The notes under the pieces are model-generated. The model saw only the letters and a program-made list of their open reading frames with translations. It searched no databases and had not been told where the DNA came from. A stretch of 64,000 bases of DNA, taken from NCBI GenBank assembly GCA_959347315.1, contig OY365813.1, forward strand, positions 13,157,891-13,221,890. Direction: 5' to 3'. Positions 28,401 to 36,364 of this stretch are shown one piece after another (the first letter of the stretch is position 1; each line of letters begins with the position of its first letter). The translations under genes were made by a program, and so were the position numbers. The stretch comes from Bimastos eiseni. Taxonomy: Eukaryota; Annelida; Clitellata; Crassiclitellata; Lumbricidae.

Positions 28401-28533
28401 TTCCTTCTTACTGTGCGAATAATCGTCTGGCCTCCTTCGAACAGGTCTAAGAACAAAACTTCTTGGCTTTAGGACTGCAATGCCAAACCAACACAACATA
28501 ATAGCCGAGAACTTACCTTTTAAACAGCGCCAT
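2717..28533 (-). CDS. PP2C-like domain phosphatase (CG9801-type), five exons
   Basis: Coding exons on the minus strand: 28533-28517, 12290-12127, 11743-11606, 4562-4372, 3631-2717; 1425 nt, 474 codons plus stop, every junction in phase. The product resembles the divergent PPM/PP2C family of Drosophila CG9801. Visible motifs: [10 protein letters not shown] (88-97), [10 protein letters not shown] (107-116), VADGVNWG with D129-G130 where PP2C has its DG metal motif, NVGDS (217-221), [17 protein letters not shown] with D286, and GKLDHATI with D430 matching the C-terminal DN motif. An acidic insert lies at about 312-340. The first exon (MALFK plus two bases) is inferred from a strong donor, AAAAG/GTAAGT, and matching phase, so it is the least certain part. 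The last exon has a possible donor at GTG/GTAAAT, so the hydrophobic tail [12 protein letters not shown] may be intron read-through. Antisense frames over 2838-3520 are shadows. Role: probably a cytosolic Ser/Thr phosphatase or a regulatory pseudophosphatase. Confidence 0.87.
3826..3912. mobile_element. Tiny TTAA-flanked inverted-repeat element plus remnant
   Basis: A 63-bp unit at 3830-3892 begins CTCTTTAATGACCA and ends TGGTCGTTAAAGGG, which are inverted repeats. TTAA lies directly on both sides (3826-3829 and 3893-3896). Immediately after it, CTCTTTAAAGGG sits between TTAA at 3893-3896 and TTAA at 3909-3912. TTAA target duplication with CCCTTT-type ends is typical of piggyBac-like MITEs. 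It lies in the last intron of the PP2C-like gene. Confidence 0.6.
4821..4860 (+). repeat. CCAGTCCCAAGCCTGG repeat family, copy 1
   Basis: Contains CTCTGGCAGTGCCAGTCCCA followed by a variant of AGCCTGGATAAAGGAGGAGG. Other copies are near 24445, 26604, 31900 and 43688. It is probably the conserved end of a retroposon family; copies are short and truncated. Confidence 0.6.
5898..6494. mobile_element. hAT-type non-autonomous transposon, about 0.6 kb
   Basis: The left end reads CAGGCCCGGTTCGCTGG. The right end, read inward on the other strand, is CAAGCCCAGTTCAAG. The ends are imperfect inverted repeats with the CA.G start usual for hAT elements. The flanks ATCTCTGG (5890-5897) and AGCTCTGG (6495-6502) match at 7 of 8 bases, fitting an aged 8-bp target duplication. 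No transposase frame is present. It lies in the intron between PP2C-like exons 3 and 4. Confidence 0.75.
7777..8044. mobile_element. hAT MITE, copy A (CAGGGCTGCAAAC family)
   Basis: Left end CAGGGCTGCAAACATTTTGG; right end on the opposite strand CAAGGGTGCAAAAAACC, an inverted repeat matching 10 of the first 12 bases. It is flanked by an exact 8-bp duplication TGTTATCA at 7769-7776 and 8045-8052. The interior is AT-rich and non-coding and is shared with copy B at 28984-29319. Confidence 0.9.
8100..10185. other. Intron sequence without recognised gene
   Basis: Part of the long intron between PP2C-like exons 3 and 4. The frames on both strands at 8.5-9.2 kb, up to about 120 codons, show no family resemblance, no signal peptide and no splice-bounded exon structure. 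I treat them as chance frames. Confidence 0.5.
10320..10490. repeat. Dispersed repeat with ATC/GTC microsatellite edge, copy 1
   Basis: A core of about 120 bp (ACCCTTGTATCAGTGGACAGG through GTCTTTCGACACCAATCATC) runs into (ATC)n/(GTC)n. The same core occurs in reverse complement at about 34010-34130, next to a large GAT array. Identity looks above 90 percent by eye. Confidence 0.75.
11400..11525 (+). repeat. Degenerate GAGACCAAGACC minisatellite
   Basis: Imperfect 6-12 bp units built from GAGACCAAGACC and CGAGACCAAGACG. It gives spurious R/P-rich frames on the plus strand. It lies just downstream of PP2C-like exon 3, within the intron. Confidence 0.8.
12871..13103 (-). other. Unassigned 77-codon open frame with acceptor-like start
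   Basis: On the minus strand a reading frame stays open for about 77 codons after a pyrimidine-poor acceptor-like CTGTTACAG. It contains RRFDELNTV and [10 protein letters not shown]. It has no ATG, and I recognise no family. It could be a fragment of an old mobile-element protein, an unused exon, or chance. Confidence 0.2.
13815..13975 (+). repeat. CATT/CATC microsatellite
   Basis: Irregular (ATTC)n grading into (ATCC)n. Frames across it encode meaningless HSFI/HPSI strings. Confidence 0.9.
14025..14110 (-). repeat. SINE-like dispersed repeat, GCGCTATATAAATT tail with ATGA run
   Basis: Reads GGAGTCGGAGGCGCCACTC, then AGTAGCTTTCTTGAAGGGGC and GCTGTATAAATT, then (AATG)n. Related, often truncated copies lie near 5692, 20150, 21195, 26095, 43446, 50935 and 52665. 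The simple-repeat tail following a conserved core suggests a retroposed family. Confidence 0.55.
14154..14800. mobile_element. TA-flanked inverted-repeat element (GGGCATAACCG family), copy 1
   Basis: Starts GGGCATAGCCGAGGAGACAA and ends GGCGATTTCCGGTTATGCCC, an imperfect terminal inverted repeat. TA lies on both sides, and both flanks are CCATCCAT satellite, so the element interrupts the satellite. Internal blocks ATTTGGATGCACTATTTGCC and ATTCGGCCGAGGC recur in copy 2 at about 50270-50681. No transposase frame was seen. Confidence 0.75.
14803..15730 (+). repeat. TTTATCCATCCATCCA minisatellite, about 0.9 kb
   Basis: Nearly pure CATC-based array with interspersed TTTATCC, TTCATTTATTC and CCGTTTATCC variants giving 12-, 16- and 20-bp units. 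Two overlapping 320-codon frames ([12 protein letters not shown]) are artefacts of the array and not genes. Confidence 0.97.
17605..17690 (+). repeat. Short tandem repeat, 22-bp unit
   Basis: About four copies of the unit CTCGGCAAAACATGACCAAAA, with first and last copies degenerate. Confidence 0.85.
17854..17897. repeat. Perfect 14-bp hairpin
   Basis: CATGTCCAGCTCTT and AAGAGCTGGACATG are exact reverse complements separated by GCAG, with partial pairing continuing outward for about four bases. No T-run follows and no gene end is near. Confidence 0.8.
19061..19202 (+). repeat. 142-bp dispersed repeat, copy 1
   Basis: Shared almost base for base with 23052-23193 in the same orientation. It runs from TGTATACGGTATGCACAAAT through GACAGACAGGCAGGCAGAC to CAGCAGAATATCTGTAA. 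Confidence 0.9.
20100..20215. repeat. CAAT microsatellite with SINE-like core fragment
   Basis: (AATC)n is followed by TATAGCGCCTGCTCAAGAAA and AGAGGTGCTTCTGGT, an opposite-orientation fragment of the GCGCTATATAAATT family. Confidence 0.55.
21195..21290 (-). repeat. SINE-like dispersed repeat copy
   Basis: Contains AGCCTTGGTTGAACTGGGAG and GTAGGCACCTTGAAGGGGTG then CTATACACAT. It is the reverse-complement relative of the copy at 50965-51035. Confidence 0.55.
23052..23193 (+). repeat. 142-bp dispersed repeat, copy 2
   Basis: Near-identical to 19061-19202, differing at roughly six or seven positions by eye. Both copies lie in the same long intron about 4 kb apart. Confidence 0.9.
24445..24487 (+). 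repeat. CCAGTCCCAAGCCTGG repeat family, copy 2
   Basis: GACAGTGCCAGTCCCAAGCC followed by TGGAGAAATGAGGAGGGTGAC, a truncated copy. Confidence 0.6.
26604..26664 (+). repeat. CCAGTCCCAAGCCTGG repeat family, copy 3 (best preserved)
   Basis: Reads CCAGTGCCAGTCCCAAGCCT, GGATAAAGGAGGAGGACGAC, then GCTAATGATCTTTGTTATC. The trailing GCTAATGATCTTT is shared with the copies at 31900 and 43688. Confidence 0.7.
26745..27096. repeat. hAT-like dispersed repeat, copy 1
   Basis: Shares GGATGATTTCAAGTGGCC near its left and GGC(C)TGTGGCTTCAAGAATAA near its right with 63575-63945. The right edge AGCGGTTTCAACAGCACTG has the inverted CAGTG..GTTGAAAC end common in hAT elements. The left end is not clear. Confidence 0.55.
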
Positions 28534-28983
28534 ATAATTCTTTATCGTATATCGTCATAATGCAGATCATTTCGATAAAACGACAGCGGTTACCAAATCC
28601 GTCCCACCACAACAGAACCCGAAAACTGCGCAAACAGATCGCCAATTTTAAACCGAAATACTCCCTTCCCTACGCCAAAAGCTCTTTAACATGTAGCCGT
28701 TTACGATACGTGAACTGTTCAGTGCCTTAGTCAACCATATGTTTTAAACTACTCAGTTTCAGCCGACATAATTGCACCCTCACTCTGCATCATAGACGAG
28801 TCAGACGACAGTACCATTACCTCATGCGTATTCGTAATCCTCGCTCTCGTGAATAATTCCTCCGCGCTGCCAATCAAACCATCTACTCGCAGCACCCGCG
28901 TGGGTATAGACACAATCGCACCTTATGTAGTAAGTTTCATGGCCATTTCTTAAGAATTGGGCTAGCCCGCAAGGGGGTAAATT
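28534..28983 (-). promoter_or_regulatory. Putative promoter and 5' UTR of the PP2C-like gene
   Basis: The stretch upstream of the inferred ATG at 28533 is richer in CpG than its surroundings and contains CCAAT-type boxes (for example CCAATC near 28870). I see no clear TATA box. The 5' end of the transcript cannot be fixed by eye. Confidence 0.35.
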
Positions 28984-29319
28984 CAGGGCTGCAAACATGT
29001 TGGTTTTTGGTTATTTGTTTTTTGTGGTGTTTTACAAATAATCAAGAGATACGAAAACTCGCAATAATTGGTTTCTTAAAATATTTTTATTCAATTTACT
29101 AATATTACTATTATATTACTAATTGTGTGCTATTCAGTCCGATATCAAGCTAAATTAATTATAAAAACGAGTTGGGGCTCCTTTTCATGATTTGTTTGAT
29201 GCTTTTTTTTATAACAAAACTGTTGTTACAAAAGGAAAACTATGACCAAAAAACAAAAAAAACAAAAAACCGATTAACAAACTTTTGATTAAAAAAATCT
29301 AGGGTTTTTTGCACCCCTG
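28984..29319. mobile_element. hAT MITE, copy B (CAGGGCTGCAAAC family)
   Basis: Begins CAGGGCTGCAAACATGTTGG and ends GGGTTTTTTGCACCCCTG. The flanks GGTAAATT (28976-28983) and GGAAAATT (29320-29327) match at 7 of 8. The interior is homologous to copy A at 7777-8044 (TTTACTAATATTACTATTAT, then AACTGTTGTTACAAAAGGAA). It sits about 450 bp upstream of the inferred PP2C-like start. Confidence 0.88.
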
Positions 29320-30152
29320 GGAAAATTATGTTGCATAGCCTGTTGCATATTAGTTTACCAAAAATATTCGGCTTAAGCTAGAAAATACATTTTCTTTAGT
29401 TTTCTTTGCAATCTAAGTTTGAATAAATGTCGACCTAAGTTACCTAAAGCTGGTGTGTCATTTGTGTGATTGGTAGAAATTTTATTTCTTTGGCTAAAGG
29501 TCTATTTGTTCTGCTTGACTTAATTAAGTTGATGGGCAACATTATAAGAGTCAATTTGCCCTAATATACATCCAACCGTGTTCATAAATCTATATAGGCC
29601 TAAATTGTTCCACTTTCAAATAACACGTAAACCTACACGCTGATCAGCATTGCCAACATAATTTTCCTAACTTCTTATCACGATATAGAGAAAGTTAAAT
29701 AAATGTAAAAATGCATATATGATATATTCAACATACTTTTTGGGTGGTCACGGGGTGGCCAACCTTTATTTGGGGTGGCCATGGGCCCCCTTAGAACCGC
29801 CCCAGGCTGGTGTCATAGCCTACATCTCTATAAAGAGAGGATTCTGTGTCTGCTTCTGTCTGTCTGGCTATGCATTTGCACAGTTTTAGAGCTATTGACT
29901 CTAAACTGTTACCGTAGGCTCGGGGAACACCTGGGACACGCAGTCTAGGGTTGGTAAACCACGCGCAGCCCTCTTCCTGGCCTCCAGGGCCAAAAATCTG
30001 TCTCAGGAACCCCCAAGAAAGGTTTCCTTTTCAGTCGCAAGGATCGTGTCGACGAAACACCTCCTGTACGTTTGCCGAAATGCGCACGTGACATATCTCT
30101 CTGCCACACCTCTTCTTCTTTAACGGTTTGGGAGATATCGTACAGGTAGCAG

Positions 30153-30442
30153 CAGAGGTGCAACAAGGTTTTGAAAAGTGGGGAAGCATAATTTCAAATA
30201 TATTTCGCGAAGCGCATTAATTTTTTTGCCCCCCCCCCTTTTTAATTTTTTCCCTAGAAATTTGAAAAATGGGGGGCACAGATTATCTTAACATAAGTCA
30301 TCTTAAAAACCCAATGAAGAAACATAAAAAAGAACCGATTTGAAGGGCACATGGGGGACACTGAGCACTAAAACTGGGGGCTGTGTCCCCAGTTTTGAAA
30401 CTGGGGGGCCGGTGCCCTTGCCCCCCGCTTGTTACACCCCTG
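30153..30442. mobile_element. hAT MITE of 290 bp with exact 8-bp duplication
   Basis: Left end CAGAGGTGCAACAAG; right end on the other strand CAGGGGTGTAACAAG (13 of 15 identical). GGTAGCAG lies directly on both sides (30145-30152 and 30443-30450). The interior has C-runs and G-runs and no coding frame. Confidence 0.9.
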
Positions 30443-30795
30443 GGTAGCAGTATAGTTGGCCATCGTTTGCTCAGTGATGGGTAGCCTATGTACTTTGTAC
30501 GCATCAGTGTCTATGCACAATTCCGTTTATGCATTTCAACACGTTTACAGCTATTCACTTGAAACCTTCGCCGTTCGCTCGGGGAACGCCTGGGACCAGT
30601 AACACACCCGACCGCTGCATGAGTTCAAAAGTCGATCCCAGGCGAAGCTGGGCTATAAAGCTAGTCAGTATAAGACAGGCTTATATATTATGATACCGCT
30701 TATCTAATGGTCTAGCGTACTTTATACGTTTACGCTATACGTCATTGTGACTGCGTAACAGAGATCAGCAGAAGAGACGAGACCTTCTATAAAGT

Positions 30796-30797
<2 letters not shown>

Positions 30798-30839
<42 letters not shown>

Positions 30840-30848
30840 CATATATAC

Positions 30849-30917
<69 letters not shown>
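30798..30917 (+). repeat. (CT)n then (AT)n/(ATAC)n microsatellite
   Basis: About 20 bp of CT repeats run directly into roughly 95 bp of ATATAC/AT repeats, partly self-complementary. Confidence 0.97.
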
Positions 30918-30919
<2 letters not shown>

Positions 30920-31026
30920 GAAGTTCTTAGAAGAGATTACACTGATGACATTAGAAGCAGGAAATGAACAGGAGATATATTAGATCAACCGTTTTCCCTT
31001 TCCAATAAGTGATTTCTTAATTATAA

Positions 31027-33016
31027 TTAGCAGACGATTCCCTCCGGATCCCCGATCCACGGATAGCATTTGGGACAATCATCTGCACAGGTGCGGAACT
31101 TGAAGGCCACATTCATCTGTTTCTTCCACACCCGACGACGCTTCGAGTCGTAAACACAGGTCATGGTGCTAGATTCCTTGCAGACGGGAGGACTTGGCTG
31201 GCTGCAACTCCACGGCTCGAATTGAGTGATGTTTGACAGAGGAATTGGGTTCCTTATCCAATTCAACGCTTGGGCAGCAGATACCACGTACACCGCCTAT
31301 AACACATTCATTTATGTCAATGATTTGATTGACGATGATGATGACAATGATGACGATGATTCATGTCGTCATTAGCCAATATGTTTCTGCTGTTTTATAC
31401 TTCTGTTGTTCAATGGCATTGTCGTGCATTCATTTTAGCTTGCAGTATCATTGGCATCGTTACTGCTGTTTATTTTCTTATTTTTGTCACTATTGTAGCC
31501 GCAGTAATCATTATCGTTAGAAAACCGATGGATTGATTTCCGCCAACCTTGTAGCTTAGAGCGTGCTGTAGAAAGAGTCTGGTTCCTTTGAACTTCATAG
31601 GGTTTGTCATCCAATCGGAATCCATCGACAAAACGAGTGGAGCTCTGTTCGAATCGAAACGATCCGAGAATCTGATGAAACATCAGAGCATTGTTGTGAT
31701 TTTACTGTAATCTCCAAACTTCTAAAGCGCCACTCGAATGCCAAGCGCAGAGCAGAAGTTAGCTTATTCACGATGGGCGTCGAATTAGATGGGTTGTTGA
31801 AAAGCTAGTCAGAGGGACATGCAATGCGTTTACGGATTATCGGTTCATTGTAATGTAGGCCTATAAAAGTGACAATTCTGAACGGCTATAGCTACTAACT
31901 GTGTCAGTCCCCAGACTAGATAAAGGAGGAGGGCGACGCTATATATAATGATCTTTGTCGATGCAGATACTCTGAAACAATTACTACTGCGAGTGAGCGA
32001 CAATTTTAAAATGAGCCTGCATAGGTATTGATAATAGCTTATGCAAGCAGAAAAATATCTGTTTGTCTGTCTGTCTGTCACATAAAGCAATTCTCACTGC
32101 GTCATTCGCTAGAGTCTACACGATGGAACGAACGACGCAGCTAGAAAGGAGGTGGAGAGGGACTTGGAGGACGAGGTGGAGAAGATGAAGAATAAGAAAG
32201 CGGTGCAGGAATAGGAGGTGGAGGAATAGGAGGCGGTATAGAAGGAGCCGAAGAGGAAACGTGTGAGTATATGTAGGAGGTGCAGTAGGAGGTAGGAAAG
32301 TGGACGAAGAGGGCATAAGAGGCTGAGGAAGACGAAGAGGAATGGGTTAGATATCTAACCTGTCGTAGAGAAGGCGGAAGACATCGTTGTAAGTCTTGAC
32401 ATCGCAGTCGTACAGCGTTGTACATGGATTATTGAATCTATCCCGAAATGCAAGCAGAGGAATCTCCCAGAGTCCTTTTTTTTAAAACAATATAATTTCA
32501 ATATAATTAACGAGAGCAATTACACCAACATTGATTGTCCTGTCACACATTTAATTGTGGCTAATGACAATTGCTCTTTCCCACATGGGCGTAGCTAGGC
32601 CTATGATTTACTTACTATTGTGAATCGGGTGTCCAGTAAATATCCATTATACTTTCTATTGTTATGCTGCATGGTGTCCGGTACATCCAGTGCCTTTTGA
32701 CTCTGTACTAAAGTGTCTGCATGCTTCCTGACGGCGTTGTTTTCGCTTTAAATAAATTCGAAAGGAAGTAGGGAAGGGGAAAGAAAATGGGAGGGAAGAG
32801 AGAAGAGGACTTACTGCCACCACTTTGCGGAGCAAGGTTGCACCGCGTACTGCTTAAGCCCATGTGTTCCTCAGTAGGCCTACAATGTTGATTATTATAA
32901 TGTAGCTAATTGCTCGACAACTCATGCATATAATTTATATTGATGTGTTGTAAAGTATGAGTAATTGTGTATACAAACAGGTACATATACTGCGCTCGTA
33001 AAACTATACAGTATGC

Positions 33017-33048
<32 letters not shown>

Positions 33049-35002
33049 TATTTCGATTAAATTGTAGTAGGCCTAGTGTTGATATTATGCTGTAGCTAAT
33101 TGCTCGACAACCCATGAATATATTAATAAGTAATAGGCCTAGACTGAATCCCAGGCCTAGAGTAAGAGTAGCCTAAAAATTATTGTGCATCCAAACAGGT
33201 CTACTGCACCTGTAAAACTAGGCAATATTATATAAATTATAAAATGTGTACAACTGAGCGCCTGATTATATATCGCTTTCAGTGAACATTTCTAAAGCTT
33301 TGAATTGCTCTATATAAATTCTGAAGTGACTGTTGAGTGAGCGTACCTTTGTGGCAGTATTTGGGACATGGTGGTGTGACGCAGTCCTGGGTGCTGTTGT
33401 AGTCGTAGGTGTATGGCCACAGCAGAACAGACGCGTTGGAGAATTTGATGGAGACACGAGAGGCATCATAAACGAACGACTGTCGACCCTCTTCCAACTG
33501 CTGCTGCTGCTGCTGAAGCATCTGCAGGGCAAACATTTGCGAGTCACCTCCCAGCTGAAGATAGGGAGCCCGAAAACCACACACGTCAGTCACATTGGCC
33601 AACTTCTTTAGGATTGTCATCTCATCTATACATTAAACAAGCAGTCATTAAGACATTGATTGTTGATTACCCACCGCCTCACGAACGCACCGACCAAATG
33701 TTGATGATGACGACGACGATGATGATGACTATGATGATGATAACTAGGATGATGATGACTAAGATGATGATGATAACTATGATGATGATGACTATGATGA
33801 TGATAACTATGATGATGATGATAACTATGATGATGATGATAACTATGATGATGATGACTATGATGATGATGACTATGATGATGATAACTATGATGATGAT
33901 GACTATGATGATAACTATGATGATGATGACTATGATGATGATAACTATGACGATGATGACTATGATGATGATGATAATGACTATGATGATGACGACGACG
34001 ATGATGATGATGATTGGTGTCGAAAGACTTGCCCATGAGCAATACTCCCCACCCCGGTTATACCCTTGAAAGTCAGTTACAGTAAGTCACGGTCATGTGT
34101 TGTAGCCTGTCCACTGATACAAGGGTGAAGATGAAGACGACGACGATGATGATGACTAAGATGATGATGAAGATGATGATGATGACGACGACATTATTGA
34201 TGATGACGATGATGACTACAATGGTCGCAATGACGAGAATGAAGACGAAAATTATGACGCGGCTTTTGAAGTGGTGTTGATCATGACGATTATGAGTGAC
34301 GATACAAATGACATGGTGTTGATGAATGACTCAGAATGAGTGAGTGATGACGGAGCATCATGATGAAAAAACACCTTGAAACTGGTTAAACCAGTCAGTG
34401 CAGTTGGCGTTCTTCCAGTAATCTCGTGTCTCGTTTGTGCCGTTAACGGTGTAATCGCCGATCTCGTGTCCCATGGAGCGCAGACTCTGCACCAGAAAGT
34501 AGTCCGTGTTCAGGTGCGACACGAAATAGGTCCCGGTGGCCGGGCAGTCGTTCGGGTTTTTCAGCCCCTCGAACAGCTTCAGGAAGGCTTCATAGGTGGC
34601 CTTCTGCACAGGGTCCTGCATCGTTACGATGACGATTATCGGAGTATCGTTCCGCGGAACTTTTCCCGGAATGGTTAAGTTGCTACACTTACAGTTCGGG
34701 AGAAGACACTTCTCTGGATCACACGACAGGCACTTCTTCGGACATAAAAGGTCGCTCTGCGCTGACTTCTCACTGGATTTGCCTCCAGAGGAATCCTCCA
34801 TTTCCTTTCCGAGGAAGTCCAGATGCCTCGGATTGCACGGCGTCTGTTCGGGAGCGTGCAATCTCGGCTGAGATATCAAATTCTCCACGCTCCGGGATTT
34901 GGCCGCGGTCGTCTTCCTAGAATGCCGCTTCAAATCGGTCCTGACAAAGCTCGCTTGAACCGAAATCGTAAATGCGATCAGAAGCAAGAACCAGGATGAC
35001 AT
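31027..35002 (-). CDS. Secreted chitin-deacetylase-like (CE4) protein, five exons, probably inactive
   Basis: Minus-strand exons: 35002-34375, 33625-33347, 32474-32360, 31671-31548, 31296-31027; 1416 nt, 471 codons plus stop, all phases consistent. The N-terminus has a signal peptide (SSWFLLLIAFTISVQASF); an upstream in-frame ATG at 35044 is possible but would bury it. A Cys-rich linker (87-106, including CDPEKCLLPNCKC) precedes a polysaccharide-deacetylase domain. Family landmarks: NPNDCPATGTYFVSH, SLRSMGHEI, DYW..A, FRAPYLQLGG (227-236), LWPYT, NRAPL, ALNWIRNP, FEPW, and a Cys-rich CPKCYPW end. Motif 1 is TMQD instead of TFDD, the HSITH metal histidines are replaced (GHEIGDYTVNG), and the catalytic FHAAW histidine is missing (LVLSMDSDW). 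I infer a chitin/glycan-binding or structural pseudoenzyme. A six-Gln run (247-252) comes from a CAG repeat. Exon 3 has an A-rich, weak acceptor. Confidence 0.92.
31900..31962 (+). repeat. CCAGTCCCAAGCCTGG repeat family, copy 4
   Basis: Diverged: GTCAGTCCCCAGACTAGATA, then AAGGAGGAGGGCGACGCT and AATGATCTTTGTC. It lies in an intron of the CE4-like gene. Confidence 0.6.
32135..32335 (+). repeat. Degenerate purine-rich (GAGGAGGTG) tract
   Basis: About 200 bp of imperfect GGAGGTGGAGG and AGGAAGAGG units on the plus strand, intronic to the CE4-like gene. The opposite strand gives spurious S/P/L-rich frames. Confidence 0.75.
33690..34015 (+). repeat. GATGATGATGACTAT minisatellite
   Basis: ATG-rich array with units such as AACTATGATGATGATGACTA, giving M/T-rich or H-rich open frames on both strands that are not genes. 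It lies in the first intron of the CE4-like gene and abuts dispersed repeat copy 2. Confidence 0.95.
34010..34130. repeat. Dispersed repeat with GAT edge, copy 2 (inverted relative to copy 1)
   Basis: Contains GATTGGTGTCGAAAGACT, CCCATGAGCAATACTCCCCA and TAGCCTGTCCACTGATACAA, the reverse complement of 10330-10440. GAT/GAC microsatellites lie on both sides. Confidence 0.8.
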
Positions 35003-35655
35003 ATCGTTGTCGAGGTGAATATTTAAGACAAAGCGAAATATCACTGAATGTTAATGCTCAATTCTACGGTGGGTAGACCCTGCGTCCATATGTGCTATGC
35101 AAGACTCAATACGATTGTAAACCATATATAGACCTATATATAAGCCTACTGTATAAATTTTATTATTTTAATTGTGACGGATAACTAACTAGCCGTCGAA
35201 AACAGCGATTTTTAAAGATACTGCAAATGTACATGTGCGCACTGGCGGTTATTATAGAATGGCCTATACTCTTTACAGACGTACGCGTTAATAGGATCTA
35301 AACTGTGGAGCCAATGGTCTACTAGCTGATGTAATCTGTGAAATAATTTCGCTCGGCATGTTGATTCGTGATGTTACCTAAAGGGCAAAACCGAGCGAGG
35401 CCTGCGCACTGACGAACAAAGGTTAGGTTAACAAGTGGTTTATCACTAATTGTGCCTCGATTACGACTGGATGAGTTTGCTATAGGAGCAGGATATATAC
35501 CTATCCGATCTATCGGCCATACTGCCCATGCAGTTAGTTTCACCTTCGTTATTGTTTCGGTTTAGCACGCGTCTGTCGTAAGTCTACTCGATGTCTGCAG
35601 GGGCAGTGGTTAAATTCAACAGGATCCCGCCGGATCTGAGATCTGGAACCCTGGA
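35003..35655 (-). promoter_or_regulatory. Upstream region of the CE4-like gene
   Basis: About 650 bp without a recognisable coding exon, lying 5' of the minus-strand CE4-like start. AT-rich TATATA tracts near 35125-35160 could include core-promoter elements, but I see no decisive motif. Confidence 0.3.
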
Positions 35656-36330
35656 TTAAAGAAAAACCGGAAGTAAGAGAGGGGAGAGCAACATGGAGGA
35701 AAGGGAGGGTGAGAGCGAACTGGAGGAAAGTGAGGTTGAGACTTGAGAGCAACATGGAGGAAAGGGAGGAACAGAGAAAATGGAGGAAAGGAAAGGGAGG
35801 GCGAACTGGAAGAAAGAGAGGGCTAGTGCAAACTGGAAGAAAAAGATGGCGAAGGCAAATGAAGGAAAGGGAGGAAGAGAGCATATGGAGGAAAGGGAGG
35901 AAGAGAGCAAATGGAAGAATGGGAGGAAGAGACCGTATGAAGGAAAGAGCGGATCATGGCAAAATGGAGGAAGTGAGTAAAAATGGAGGAAATTAAGGGA
36001 GGATGAGGGCGTATGGAGGAAAAGGAAGAAGGGAGCATAGAAAAGAAATGGAGGAGGAAAAATTGAGAAGTAAAAATGGAGAACTGGGAAGAAGAGAGCA
36101 AGTGGAGGAAATGGCGGAAGAAGAGAGCAAGTGGAGGAAATGGCGGAAGAGAGCAAATGGTGGAATAGGAGCAAAATGGAGGAAGGGAAGGAAGAGAGAA
36201 AAATGGAGGAAAGAAAGGAAGAGAGCATATGGAGGAAAGGGAAGGTGATGGCAAAATAGAGGAAAGGGAGGAAGAGCGTAAATGGAGGAAAAGGAGGATG
36301 AGGGCATAAGGAGGAAAAGGAGTGAGGAAT
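35656..36330 (+). repeat. Purine-strand minisatellite GGAGGAAAGGGAGGAAGAG (left arm)
   Basis: Roughly 24-27 bp units of the type ATGGAGGAAAGGGAGGAAGA followed by GAGCAA, for about 670 bp with almost no pyrimidines on the plus strand. Frames across it (E/R/K-rich, or S/P/L-rich on the minus strand) are artefacts. Confidence 0.95.
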
Positions 36331-36364
36331 TAGTTCATTTCGATTCGCTAGGTGGCGCCATATA

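Larger units (their letters stand above)
12291..28516 (-). other. Inferred 16-kb first intron of the PP2C-like gene, repeat-filled
   Basis: No second gene is recognisable in this span on either strand. It holds CATT/CATC satellites (13.8-15.7 kb), a TA-flanked inverted-repeat element (14154-14800), SINE-like fragments, a CAAT microsatellite (20105-20165), an ATAC/ACAT microsatellite (22.69-22.77 kb), and two copies of a 142-bp repeat (19061, 23052). The intron call depends on the short first exon at 28517-28533 being real; otherwise this is intergenic. Confidence 0.55.
29328..31026. other. Intergenic stretch between PP2C-like and CE4 genes
   Basis: No gene recognised. It contains a fragment ending in AGAACCGCCCC near 29800 that resembles another hAT terminus, a complete 290-bp hAT MITE (30153-30442), and a CT/AT microsatellite (30798-30917). 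The 3' UTR of the CE4-like gene on the minus strand probably occupies the last few hundred bases. Confidence 0.5.

Noticed and set aside
33614..34069. M/T-rich and H-rich frames on both strands
   Set aside because: Products of a GAT/GACTAT microsatellite inside the first intron of the CE4-like gene.
34376..34871. Plus-strand frames of about 90-100 codons
   Set aside because: Antisense to exon 1 of the CE4-like gene.
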